Shown: piece after piece, positions 1-7,520 of the stretch
Position numbering within the stretch: position 1 is the first letter of the stretch
How the letters are laid out: every line of letters begins with the position of its first letter
Source of the DNA: CALZIK01 sp945787635
Lineage (GTDB): Bacteria > Acidobacteriota > Thermoanaerobaculia > Multivoradales > JAHEKO01
Assembly: GCA_947259725.1 (NCBI GenBank)
Contig: CAMYNM010000004.1
Span: forward strand, 151,559-215,558
DNA: 64,000 nucleotides
Direction of reading: 5' to 3'
Position numbers and translations under genes: made by a program
The notes under the pieces: model-generated
Database searches by the model: none
Told to the model about the DNA's origin: nothing
The model's input: the letters and a program-made list of their open reading frames with translations, nothing else

Positions 1-2
1 AG

Positions 3-260
3 CAGATGGGGCAGCTGCTCGCCATGCTCGCCCCGGTGATCATGGGCGCCCTGGGCAAGGCGCGCCGGGAGCAGGGCTTCGACGCCGGCTCCCTGGCGAA
101 AACCCTGGGGCACGAGCGCAGCAGTCTGGAGCATAAGATGCCCTCCGGCATGGGCGGCCTGGGCAGCCTTCTCGACGCCGACGGCGACGGCAGCATCGTC
201 GACGATCTGGCCAAGAAGGCGGCCGGCGGCTTTTTCAAAAAACTTCTCGGCGGCCGCTAA
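3..260 (+). CDS. DUF937 family protein, 5'-truncated by window edge
   Basis: The reading frame is open to the left edge, so only the C-terminal 85 residues or so are present. They include the Asp/Gly-rich stretch LLDADGDGSIVDDL followed by a Lys/Gly tail ending in LLGGR, which is how DUF937 proteins typically end. The function of the family is unknown. An ATG at position 6 could be a start, but these proteins are normally longer, so I read it as an internal Met. The next gene begins 44 bases downstream on the same strand, so the two may be cotranscribed. Family assignment is by motif only. Confidence 0.7.
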   Translation, partial: QMGQLLAMLAPVIMGALGKARREQGFDAGSLAKTLGHERSSLEHKMPSGMGGLGSLLDADGDGSIVDDLAKKAAGGFFKKLLGGR

Positions 261-304
261 ACGCGATCCGCCGGCATACCAATTTCTAAGAGGAGACAGA
301 AGCA

Positions 305-808
305 ATGGGATTATTTGATTTCGTAAAGGACGCCGGAGCCAAGATCTTCGGCGGTGACGACGACAAGCCGAAAAACAAGGTCGAGGTCCGCGAGCCTTCG
401 CGCGAGGACGTCGAGAGGCTCCAGGAGCGCAAGGCGGCGAGCCGCCTGGTCACAATGGTCGAAACCCTGGGCTTCGAGATCGAGGACTTCTCGGTCAAGG
501 TGGACGACGGCGTCGCCACTCTCAACGGCAAGGTCGGCTCCCAGGCCGACAAGGAGCGCATCGTCCTCGCCGTCGGCAACACCGCGGGCATCGGACGAGT
601 GGACGACCGCCTCGAGCTCGAGGTGGCCGAGCCCGAAGCCACCTTCTACACCGTCAAGGGCGGTGACACCCTGTCGAAGATCGCCAAGCAGCACTACGGC
701 AACGCCTCGAAGTACCCGATCATCTTCGAGGCCAACAAGCCGATGCTGAAGGACCCGGACAAGATTTACCCGGGCCAGGTCCTGCGGATTCCGCCGCTCG
801 AGGCTTGA
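305..808 (+). CDS. kbp: BON and LysM domain protein, Kbp (YgaU)-like
   Basis: The product of 167 residues matches the layout of E. coli Kbp (YgaU): an N-terminal MGLFDFVKDAG motif, a BON domain at about residues 50-105 (VKVDDGVATLNGKV, then a VGNTAGIGRVDD segment), and a C-terminal LysM domain at about 113-165 with YTVKGGDTLSKIAKQ and KIYPGQVLRIP. E. coli Kbp is a cytoplasmic potassium-binding protein; the same role here is inferred. No signal peptide is visible, as in Kbp. Relative to the E. coli protein there is a charged insertion after the N-terminus. The start is supported by an AGGAG sequence a few bases upstream of the ATG. A strong terminator follows at 831-864. Confidence 0.9.
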   Translation: MGLFDFVKDAGAKIFGGDDDKPKNKVEVREPSREDVERLQERKAASRLVTMVETLGFEIEDFSVKVDDGVATLNGKVGSQADKERIVLAVGNTAGIGRVDDRLELEVAEPEATFYTVKGGDTLSKIAKQHYGNASKYPIIFEANKPMLKDPDKIYPGQVLRIPPLEA

Positions 809-830
809 CTCCGCCCGATCGGGTTTGCCG

Positions 831-864
831 CGCCGGGGGCCTTCTGGCCTCCGGCGTTTCTTTT
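831..864 (+). terminator. Rho-independent terminator after the Kbp-like gene
   Basis: An 11-bp stem (831-841 pairing with 846-856, one G-T wobble) closes a TTCT tetraloop and is followed by a T-rich run from 857. It lies 22 bases after the stop codon at 808. This is the canonical form of an intrinsic terminator. Confidence 0.87.
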
Positions 865-870
865 CCCTTC

Positions 871-1106
871 CTCCCGACCGGTTTTGCCGCGCGTCGGCGG
901 TGAGCCTCAGTGGTCCTCTTGCTGTAGCGGTCGACCTCCTTGTCGGGCGACGGATGCTGCGTGGCGGCATCTCAGAGGATTCCACGTGGGCAGCGAGACG
1001 GAGAAAAGACGGTCGACAGGGACGTCGACCGCTACAAAAGCTACCGGTGAGACGATCCTCGAACCTCGGCCGCCAGAAGACGGTCGACGGGGACGTCGAC
1101 CGCTCC
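871..1106. repeat. Cluster of REP-like dispersed repeat units
   Basis: The 314-base gap 809-1122 has no credible gene. After the terminator it carries repeat units: 1007-1035 and 1078-1106 are near-identical and in the same orientation, both starting AGACGGTCGAC and continuing to GACGTCGACCGCT. A diverged inverted copy sits at 924-951 and begins GTAGCGGTCGACCTCC. Each direct unit can fold on itself through GGTCGAC/GTCGACC arms. The block CTCCCGACCGGTTTT at 871-885 recurs, with one change, at 62635-62649 next to another degenerate unit, so these appear to be genome-wide intergenic repeats rather than a local duplication. Confidence 0.65.
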
Positions 1107-1122
1107 AAGCCGCTAGCCGCGG

Positions 1123-1350
1123 CTACTCTTCGTCTTCGCCGACGAGCGCCTGGAGCCGGTCCGCGAGGCGCTCGACCCGGCGCTTGATCTCCGCCCGCTC
1201 ACGCTCGAGTCCGGCCGATCCACCGGCGCTCTTTTGCCCGGTTTCGAGCTTCTTGACCCGCGCCGCAAGGTTGCGATTCTTTCGCCGAAGCTCGGTCAGC
1301 TCTCCGAGCAGTTTCTCGACCTGCCGTTCGAGCTCCTTCATCGAATCCAT
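1123..1350 (-). CDS. Small coiled-coil protein
   Basis: This 75-residue, highly charged protein is predicted to be almost entirely helical with heptad-like spacing of Leu/Val (LERQVEKLLGELTEL onward). It has no signal peptide or Cys. It starts with ATG seven bases after the pheT stop, so it is probably cotranscribed with pheST. In several bacterial phyla a zapA or other small coiled-coil division gene follows pheT, and the length suits a ZapB-like or ZapA-partner protein, but no diagnostic motif is present and I do not assign a name. Confidence 0.6.
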   Translation of the reverse strand: MDSMKELERQVEKLLGELTELRRKNRNLAARVKKLETGQKSAGGSAGLERERAEIKRRVERLADRLQALVGEDEE

Positions 1351-1357
1351 CGTCGGG

Positions 1358-3415
1358 TCAGCCTCCGAGTTTGAATCGGCGCTCGAGCGCTTCGGCCAGC
1401 CGCCCGTGCTGCTCGTTCACTTCATCCTGGGTGAGCGAGCGATCGTGGGCGCCGTAGCGAAACGAGATCGTCGTGTTCACCGCACCCGCGGGCACGCCCT
1501 CGCCGCAATACCGATCCGTCATCTCGAAGTCGGTCAGCGATTCGGGGCGAAGCTCCCGAATCGCGACGGCCAGCGTGGCCCAAGCGGTGTCGAGAGAATG
1601 AGTCAGCGTGAGATCGACGGCCACGCCGGGGTGGCGCGGCGGCGCGGTCACCTCGTCGGGAGCGCCGCGGCCGAGCTCTTCGATCCGGATCTCGCCGGCG
1701 TAGAGCGGTACCGCGCTCTCCGGCTCGTCGACTCGCCCCAGGTAGCCGATCGGTACCGGATCCGCAGCGCCGCGCCGGGCCAGATGAATCTCGGCCGCGG
1801 TGCCGGGAATGAGACCGGCCAGCGCGGCGGGCTCGAACCTGAGCTCGGCCCCGCTCTCGCGCGCCATCATCTCCAAGACACCCTTGAGGTCGAAGAAGTC
1901 GAGCTCGAGGCCGCGCTGCCAGGGGCTCCCGAGCCGACCACCCAGAATCACACCGAGTGAGTCCACCTCGCTGCCCGACGCGGGAAACACATGGCCGAAT
2001 TCGAAAAGCTGGACGGACTGGGCACCGCGGCGAAGGTTGTAGAGAGCTCCTTCGACGAGATTCGGAAGCAGCGATCGCTGCATGAAAGCGTACTGCTCTG
2101 ACAGGGCGTTCGCGAGCTCGAGCGGTGGCCCCACCGCCAGACCGTTGAATCTCGAGTCCGCGCCGGCCGAGCCGAACGAGTAGGTAATGGTCTCGGCCAA
2201 ACCGCAGGCCGCCAGAAGGTTGCGCAGCTCCTCGCGTCGAAGGTGCGAAAGGCTCAGCCCCGGGTCCGGTCCCTCGATCGCGGGCAGCGTTGAGGGAATC
2301 GCGTCGAGACCGCGCATCCGAAGCACCTCCTCGTAGAAATACGCCGGGTACACGCGGCCCTTCGGATCGGCTTCGAAGTCGAACCGCCTCCAGGAAGGCA
2401 CCTGAACGTTCCAGGCGGTTTCGTCTCCGAACAGCCGCTGAAGCGTAAAGCCCAACCGACCGAGGTGCTCGACAACGAAGCTCTCATCGGTCTCGACACC
2501 GGCAAAAGCGTTCAAACCCTCGAGGGAAAACTCACCCTCCACCGGTTCGGTCACGTCGGGCCGCACATCGATGACCTGCGGATCGAGCTTGCCGCCGCAC
2601 AGATCCACGATCAAGCCCGCGGCGCGAAGCGCGGCCTCGAGGCAGGCTTCGGGATCCGAGCCACGCTCGAAGCGATGACTGGCGTCGGTGTGCATCGCCA
2701 GTGCTTTGGCGCCGTTTCGAACTCGAGTCGGCTGGAAATGGGCACTCTCGATGAGTACGTTGACCGTACCTTCGGAGACCTCACTGTCCCTACCGCCCAT
2801 GATCCCGGCCAGGGCCACGGCCTCCTGGCCGTCGGCGATCACCAGGATCTCCGGAACCAGCAGGCGCGTCTCTCCGTCCAGGGTGATCAACGCTTCGCCG
2901 TTGCGGGCCGATCGCACGACGATTTTTTGTCCACGAAGCTTGTCGGCATCGAATCCATGCAGTGGCTGGCCGTACTCCCACAACACGAAGTTCGTGACAT
3001 CGACGACGTTGTTGATCGACCGGACTCCGACCGCCTCGAGCCGCGCCTTGAGCCAGTCAGGGCTGGTTCCCACGCGAATCCCGCGGACGACGACTCCCAC
3101 GTATCGGGGACAGCCCACCGGATCTTCGATCTCGATCGAGCCCCAGCTATTCGCATCGATGCGGATGACTCCAGGCGTCGGAAGGTCGGGTTGCTCGACC
3201 GTCTGGCCGAACAACGCGCCGACTTCGCGAGCGATCCCGAGATGGCTCATGCAATCCGCTCGGTTGCTGGTGACGTCCACCTCGAAAAGTACGTCGTCTC
3301 CCACGTGATCGCTGCCTTCGACGGCGAGACCCGCTCCGGTCAGCCCGTTGGCCAGGGCTTCGAAACTCTCGGGGAGAGTGACGTATTCGGCCAGCCAGCT
3401 TCGTGAGAACCGCAC
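1358..3415 (-). CDS. pheT: Phenylalanyl-tRNA synthetase beta subunit, short form
   Basis: This is the large subunit of the alpha2-beta2 enzyme that charges tRNA-Phe. The order is: N-terminal B1 core; B3/B4 editing domain at about residues 95-270, with NNVVDVTNFVLWEYGQPLHGFD; B5 domain at about 280-370; catalytic-like module; and C-terminal FDX-ACB anticodon-binding domain at about 590-685. At 685 residues it is roughly 110 shorter than the E. coli subunit. The missing part is the EMAP/tRNA-binding OB domain, which in E. coli lies between about residues 40 and 150: here the B1 segment ending VEGSD passes almost directly into EVDVTSNRADC. The GTG start lies one base after the pheS stop. Confidence 0.95.
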   Translation of the reverse strand: MRFSRSWLAEYVTLPESFEALANGLTGAGLAVEGSDHVGDDVLFEVDVTSNRADCMSHLGIAREVGALFGQTVEQPDLPTPGVIRIDANSWGSIEIEDPVGCPRYVGVVVRGIRVGTSPDWLKARLEAVGVRSINNVVDVTNFVLWEYGQPLHGFDADKLRGQKIVVRSARNGEALITLDGETRLLVPEILVIADGQEAVALAGIMGGRDSEVSEGTVNVLIESAHFQPTRVRNGAKALAMHTDASHRFERGSDPEACLEAALRAAGLIVDLCGGKLDPQVIDVRPDVTEPVEGEFSLEGLNAFAGVETDESFVVEHLGRLGFTLQRLFGDETAWNVQVPSWRRFDFEADPKGRVYPAYFYEEVLRMRGLDAIPSTLPAIEGPDPGLSLSHLRREELRNLLAACGLAETITYSFGSAGADSRFNGLAVGPPLELANALSEQYAFMQRSLLPNLVEGALYNLRRGAQSVQLFEFGHVFPASGSEVDSLGVILGGRLGSPWQRGLELDFFDLKGVLEMMARESGAELRFEPAALAGLIPGTAAEIHLARRGAADPVPIGYLGRVDEPESAVPLYAGEIRIEELGRGAPDEVTAPPRHPGVAVDLTLTHSLDTAWATLAVAIRELRPESLTDFEMTDRYCGEGVPAGAVNTTISFRYGAHDRSLTQDEVNEQHGRLAEALERRFKLGG

Positions 3416-3416
3416 A

Positions 3417-4448
3417 TCAACCCCTTACCTGCCGCAACACCCGCTCATCACTGTCGAAAAGGAGCCTGATATTGGGGATGCCGAAACGAATCATCGCAAC
3501 GCGGTCGATCCCCAAGCCAAAGGCGAAGCCGGTGTAGACAGACGGGTCGATGCCGCATCGCTCGAGCACTCGCGGGTTGACCATCCCCGACCCCAGAATC
3601 TCCATCCAGCCGGTATCCGAGCACACCCGGCACCCACTGCCCGAGCAGAAGGGGCAGGTGATGTCCACCTCCGCCGACGGCTCGGTGAACGGAAAGTAGC
3701 TCGGCCTCAGCCTCACACCGGTCTCTTCCGAGAACAGCCGATGCACGAAGGCTTCGAGCGTGCCCTTCAAGTCGCCAAAGGTGATGCCCTTGCCCACGGC
3801 CAATCCCTCGATCTGGTGGAACATCGGGGAGTGACGCAGATCGTTGTCCTTGCGATACACCCGACCCGGACAGATCACCCGAATGGGCGGATCGCGGTCG
3901 ACCATGGTCCGAATCTGGACCGGCGACGTATGCGTGCGCAGCAAACGGCCGTCCCGCAGAAAGAAGGTGTCCTGCTCTTCCCGGGCCGGATGGTCGGGCG
4001 GGAAGTTGAGCGCCTCGAAGTTGTGGAAATCGTCCTCGACCTCGGGCCCCTCGGCAACGCTGAACCCCAGACCCGCAAAGATCTCCACGATCTCGCGGAC
4101 CACCAGGCTCACGGGATGCGCGGTTCCGACCCGCGGCGGTCGCCCCGGTAGGGTGACATCGAGCGCCGCAGACTGGGTCGACGCTGTTCGTTCGCGAGCG
4201 GAAAGAGAGGCGTCGAGCTCCTCGAGCCTCGCCTCGACGGAGTTCTTGAGTCGATTGACGGCCTGCCCGAAGTCCTTGCGTTCGTCGGGCGGAAGACCGC
4301 CCAGCTGCGACAATAGGCCGCGAACGATCCCGCGCTTGCGACCGAGCCACTTGAGGCGCAACGCCTCCCAGGCGGCGCGGTCGCTCGCCGCCGAGGCCTC
4401 TCGCTCGAACTCCTCGCGTTGCTGCGCGAGATCTGGCGGATCCGGCAC
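3417..4448 (-). CDS. pheS: Phenylalanyl-tRNA synthetase alpha subunit
   Basis: The 343-residue product has the N-terminal coiled-coil arm (about residues 1-90) followed by the class II catalytic core. Visible motifs are HSPMFHQIEGLAV around motif 2, a four-Cys insertion (CPFC and CRVC) near residue 265 as in many bacterial PheS, GWMEILGSGMV, and the motif 3 segment GFAFGLGIDRVAM. It activates phenylalanine and works with the adjacent PheT. The start is GTG at 4448. It is transcribed after rplT (22-base gap) and before pheT (one-base gap), the classical cluster order. Confidence 0.96.
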   Translation of the reverse strand: MPDPPDLAQQREEFEREASAASDRAAWEALRLKWLGRKRGIVRGLLSQLGGLPPDERKDFGQAVNRLKNSVEARLEELDASLSARERTASTQSAALDVTLPGRPPRVGTAHPVSLVVREIVEIFAGLGFSVAEGPEVEDDFHNFEALNFPPDHPAREEQDTFFLRDGRLLRTHTSPVQIRTMVDRDPPIRVICPGRVYRKDNDLRHSPMFHQIEGLAVGKGITFGDLKGTLEAFVHRLFSEETGVRLRPSYFPFTEPSAEVDITCPFCSGSGCRVCSDTGWMEILGSGMVNPRVLERCGIDPSVYTGFAFGLGIDRVAMIRFGIPNIRLLFDSDERVLRQVRG

Positions 4449-4470
4449 CGCTACCTCCGCGGCCGCCGGC

Positions 4471-4860
4471 TCAGCCCGCCGCCGTAGCGCTCTTCGGGGT
4501 TGCCTCGGCCAGCGTCTTCTTGGCGAGCTCGGCGAACTCGGCGAACGCCTCCGCGTCGCGAACCGCCAGATCCGCCAGCATCTTGCGGTTCACCTCGCAA
4601 CCGGCCTTGTTCAGTCCGTCGATGAGCCGATTGTAGGACAGGCCGTTGATCCGGGCGGCGGCGTTGATACGGATGATCCAGAGACCGCGGAAGTTCCGCT
4701 TCTTCTGACGGCGGTCACGGTACGCGAACTGGCGCGATCGATCGACCGCCAGTTTCGCGACGCGGTGGGCTCGCGACTTGGTTCCGTAATAACCCTTGGC
4801 CGCCTTTAGGATCTTCCTGCGACGCTGGGCTCTCCTTTTTCCGCGCTTGACTCTTGGCAT
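4471..4860 (-). CDS. rplT: 50S ribosomal protein L20
   Basis: The 129-residue product starts with the highly basic MPRVKRGKRRAQRRRKILK and contains the conserved helices with FAYRDRRQKKRNFRGLWI and RINAAAR, as in all bacterial L20. The last dozen residues (Ala/Thr/Lys-rich) extend a little past the family's usual end near residue 118. L20 is an early-assembly 50S protein and a known translational repressor of its own operon in other bacteria. It sits between rpmI and pheS as expected. Confidence 0.97.
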   Translation of the reverse strand: MPRVKRGKRRAQRRRKILKAAKGYYGTKSRAHRVAKLAVDRSRQFAYRDRRQKKRNFRGLWIIRINAAARINGLSYNRLIDGLNKAGCEVNRKMLADLAVRDAEAFAEFAELAKKTLAEATPKSATAAG

Positions 4861-4977
4861 ATCGAACCTCGTTTCCTTATCCGCCCGATCGGATCGGGCT
4901 CGTCAAGCACCGCGGCTTGCGCGCGGAGCGGGCCGCCGGACAGGTTCGTTCCGGTCGGGCCTCTTTTTTCCGTCTTC

Positions 4978-5172
4978 CTAGCTGTGCAGCATCTCTTTGA
5001 TGTTGCGCGCGGTCTTGCCGGTGGTGACCACCGCCTGGCGAAGCTGCCGCTTCCGCTTGGTGGTCTTCTTGGTCAGGATGTGGGAGTGCATCGACTGGTG
5101 GCGCTTGACCTTGCCGGTGCCGGTCACCTTGAAGCGCTTGGCCGCGCCGCGATGGGTTTTCTGCTTGGGCAC
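4978..5172 (-). CDS. rpmI: 50S ribosomal protein L35
   Basis: The 64-residue product reads M(GTG)PKQKTHRGAAKRFKVTGTG and ends in NIKEMLHS, a full-length L35. The GTG start at 5170-5172 is preceded by AAGGAG at six-base spacing. A much longer frame reads through upstream, but that extension is in the wrong frame of thrS and is not coding. It lies 86 bases downstream of thrS; infC, which normally occupies this gap, is missing. Confidence 0.96.
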   Translation of the reverse strand: MPKQKTHRGAAKRFKVTGTGKVKRHQSMHSHILTKKTTKRKRQLRQAVVTTGKTARNIKEMLHS

Positions 5173-5193
5173 TTTAGACTCCTTGCGTGACTC

Positions 5194-5216
5194 GACCGCC
5201 GTTCGGACCGGCGGTC
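5194..5216 (-). promoter_or_regulatory. Stem-loop in the thrS-rpmI leader
   Basis: A perfect 8-bp stem (GACCGCCG at 5194-5201, CGGCGGTC at 5209-5216) with a 7-base loop lies between the thrS stop and the rpmI start. No T-tract follows on the minus strand, so it does not look like a simple terminator. It could be a leader structure or a processing site; L20/L35 operons are autoregulated through leader RNA in other bacteria. Function is inferred only from position. Confidence 0.4.
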
Positions 5217-5258
5217 GCGGCCGATGAGTGTAGCACGATCGGGGACACGATTCCTTCC

Positions 5259-7193
5259 CTAGAGTTCCCGGCTGCGGCTCGCCGCCAGCTCGCGGATCCG
5301 CTCGACGATCTCGGCGAGCGGCCTGGCACCCAGGTCCTCGCCGGTGCGTGGGCGCACGGCTACGGTCTCGGAATCCTGTTCGCGGCCACCCACTACCAGC
5401 ATGTAGGGGACCTTCTGGAGCTGCGCCTCGCGGATCTTGTAGCCGAGCTTTTCGCTTCGGTCGTCCAGGTGCGCACGCACGTTGCCGGAGGTCAAGGTGT
5501 CCTGAACCGCCTTCGCGTAGTCGTGGAACTTGTCGGACACCGGCAGCACCACCGCCTGGATCGGCGCCAACCAGACCGGAAAGGCGCCGGCCGTGTGCTC
5601 GATCAGAATGCCCAGGAATCGCTCGACCGACCCCAGCATCGCCCGGTGGATCATCACCGGCCGATGCTCGGCGCCGTCTTCTCCGATGTAGGCCAGGCCG
5701 AACCGCTCGGGCAGGAAGTAGTCCAGCTGAACCGTGCCCAACTGCCAGGAGCGCCCGATGGCGTCCTTGATCTGGAAGTCGATCTTGGGCCCGTAGAACG
5801 CGCCGTCGCCGGCGTTGACCTCGTACTCGATTCCCGCGCCTTCGAGCGCCGCCGCGAGATCCTTCTCGGCGCGGTCCCAGAGCTCGTCCGATCCCAGCCG
5901 TTTCTCGGGCCGGGTGGAGAGCTCGATCAAGAGCTCGTCGAAGCCGAAGGTCTCGTAGATGCCGCGAATGATCGAGACCGCCAGCAGGACTTCGACCTCG
6001 ACCTGTTCCGGCGTGCAGAAGACATGGGCGTCGTCCTGGGCGAACGACCGGACCCGGGTCAGGCCCGAGGTCTGGCCGCTGCGCTCGTAGCGATGCAGCC
6101 GCCCGAAGTCCGCGTACCGGATCGGAAGATCCCGGTACGAGCGCAAAGTGTTCGAAAAGATCAAGCAGTGGGTCGGGCAGTTCATCGGCTTGACCGCGTA
6201 CTGCCGCTCGTCCACCTCGGCGAAATACATCCCGTCGCGGTAGTTGTCGTAGTGCCCGGAGGTGTGCCAGAGATCGACGTCGAGGATCTGGGGCGTGACG
6301 ACCTCGTGGTAGCCGTTGTCGCGATTGCGCTCGCGCACGTAGTCGATCAGGGCGTTGTAGATGAACGCGCCCTTGGGGTGAAAGAACGGGCTCGCCGGCG
6401 CGTGCTCGTTGAAGCTGAACAGATCGAGCTCGGGCCCCAGGCGGCGGTGATCGCGCAGTTTGGCCTGTTCGAGGCGCTCCAGGTAGTCGTCGAGCTCCTT
6501 GGCACTCCCGAACGCGGTGCCGTAGATGCGCTGGAGCATCTCGCCCGACTCGTCGCCGCGAAAGTAGGCGCCCGAGGTTTCGAGCAGCTTGATCGCCTTG
6601 ACCTGGCCGGCGCGCTGGGCGTGGGGACCGCGGCACAGGTCGGCGAAGCGGCCATGCCGGTAGAGGGTAATGGTCTCGCCTTCGGGTATGTCGCCGAGGC
6701 GATCGACCTTCAGCGTCTCGCCCATCGACGCGAACAGCTCGGCGGCCTGCTCGCGGCTGATCTCCTCGCGCTCGAAGACACTGTTTTCGGCGAGGATCTC
6801 ACGCATCTTGCTCTCGATCTTCTCGAGGTCCTCGGCGGTGAAGGCGCGCGGAAAGCGGAAGTCGTACTGGAACTTCTCCGAATGATCCTGGCGGCCGGCG
6901 TCGATCTCGACCTCGGGCCAGAGGCGCTTGACCGCGTCCGCCAGCACATGCTCGGCGCTGTGGCGCAAAAAATCTCCCGCCTCGGGGCTCTTGGTGGTGA
7001 ACAGCCGGAACTGGCCGCTCGAGTCGAGTGGCGTTCTCAGATCCACCGGCTGGCCGTCGAGCTCCGCTCCGACCGCGTCTTTGGCCAGGCGGGGACCGAT
7101 GCCCTCGGCGACCGCCAGCGGGGTCGTACCGCAGGCGACCTCGCGAACGGAGCCGTCCGGCAGAGTGAGATGGATCGATTCGGATCCGGGCAT
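5259..7193 (-). CDS. thrS: Threonyl-tRNA synthetase
   Basis: At 644 residues it is full length. The order is: TGS domain (about 5-65), the editing N2 domain with HSAEHVLADAVKRLWP (the HxxxH zinc/editing motif, about 78-230), class II catalytic core with MNCPTHCLIF (zinc-ligand Cys), RYADFGRLHRYERSG (motif 2) and VMIHRAMLGSVERFLGIL (motif 3), and C-terminal anticodon-binding domain (from about 540). It charges tRNA-Thr and edits mischarged Ser. ATG at 7193. It heads the cluster thrS-rpmI-rplT-pheS-pheT, directly downstream of the tRNA-Val pair. Confidence 0.96.
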   Translation of the reverse strand: MPGSESIHLTLPDGSVREVACGTTPLAVAEGIGPRLAKDAVGAELDGQPVDLRTPLDSSGQFRLFTTKSPEAGDFLRHSAEHVLADAVKRLWPEVEIDAGRQDHSEKFQYDFRFPRAFTAEDLEKIESKMREILAENSVFEREEISREQAAELFASMGETLKVDRLGDIPEGETITLYRHGRFADLCRGPHAQRAGQVKAIKLLETSGAYFRGDESGEMLQRIYGTAFGSAKELDDYLERLEQAKLRDHRRLGPELDLFSFNEHAPASPFFHPKGAFIYNALIDYVRERNRDNGYHEVVTPQILDVDLWHTSGHYDNYRDGMYFAEVDERQYAVKPMNCPTHCLIFSNTLRSYRDLPIRYADFGRLHRYERSGQTSGLTRVRSFAQDDAHVFCTPEQVEVEVLLAVSIIRGIYETFGFDELLIELSTRPEKRLGSDELWDRAEKDLAAALEGAGIEYEVNAGDGAFYGPKIDFQIKDAIGRSWQLGTVQLDYFLPERFGLAYIGEDGAEHRPVMIHRAMLGSVERFLGILIEHTAGAFPVWLAPIQAVVLPVSDKFHDYAKAVQDTLTSGNVRAHLDDRSEKLGYKIREAQLQKVPYMLVVGGREQDSETVAVRPRTGEDLGARPLAEIVERIRELAASRSREL

Positions 7194-7216
7194 GTTCCAG
7201 TCGAGGTGTCGGAAAG

Positions 7217-7293
7217 TGGTAGGCGCTAGCGGACTCGAACCGCTGACCTCTACCGTGTGAAGGTAGCGCTCTAACCAGCTGAGCTAAGCGCCT
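7217..7293 (-). tRNA. tRNA-Val (anticodon CAC)
   Basis: The minus strand folds into a complete cloverleaf: acceptor AGGCGCT/AGCGCCT, D-arm with AGCTGGTTA, anticodon stem CTACC/GGTAG with loop TTCACAC giving anticodon CAC, T-arm with TTCGAGT, discriminator A and an encoded CCA. Length is 77 with CCA. It reads GTG codons. It lies 23 bases upstream of thrS. Confidence 0.95.
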
Positions 7294-7349
7294 CGAAAAC
7301 GAATCCCGGAGCGAAAGACCCTGTCGATCGGGCCTCGCGTTCCTGAATC

Positions 7350-7426
7350 TGGTAGGCCCGAGCGGACTCGAACCGCTGACCTCTACGATGTCAACGTAGC
7401 GCTCTAACCAGCTGAGCTACGGGCCT
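7350..7426 (-). tRNA. tRNA-Val (anticodon GAC)
   Basis: The minus strand gives acceptor AGGCCCG/CGGGCCT, anticodon stem CTACG/CGTAG with loop TTGACAT (anticodon GAC), T-loop TTCGAGT, discriminator A and encoded CCA. It is closely similar to the neighbouring tRNA-Val(CAC) in the D and T arms, so the pair probably arose by tandem duplication. It reads GTC and GTT codons. Confidence 0.95.
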
Positions 7427-7460
7427 TTGGAAGATGCCGATACCGTCGTTCAAACGTCCT

Positions 7461-7486
7461 CCGAGCGAGCATCGGCCGCCGCTCGG
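7461..7486. other. Stem-loop between DUF3179 gene and tRNA-Val
   Basis: CCGAGCG at 7461-7467 pairs with CGCTCGG at 7480-7486 across a 12-base loop, in the 94-base gap downstream of the DUF3179 gene. No T-tract is present, so a terminator role is only possible. Confidence 0.3.
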
Positions 7487-7520
7487 AATCTCGAAACTTA
7501 CAACCGCCGTCGACCGGGTG

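Noticed and set aside
871..1106. CRISPR-like spacing of the repeats
   Set aside because: Only three units, with irregular spacing and mixed orientation, and no cas gene in the window.
5187..7229. 680-codon plus-strand frame antisense to thrS
   Set aside because: It lies wholly over the clear thrS gene and has no recognisable domain; high GC produces long open antisense frames throughout this window.
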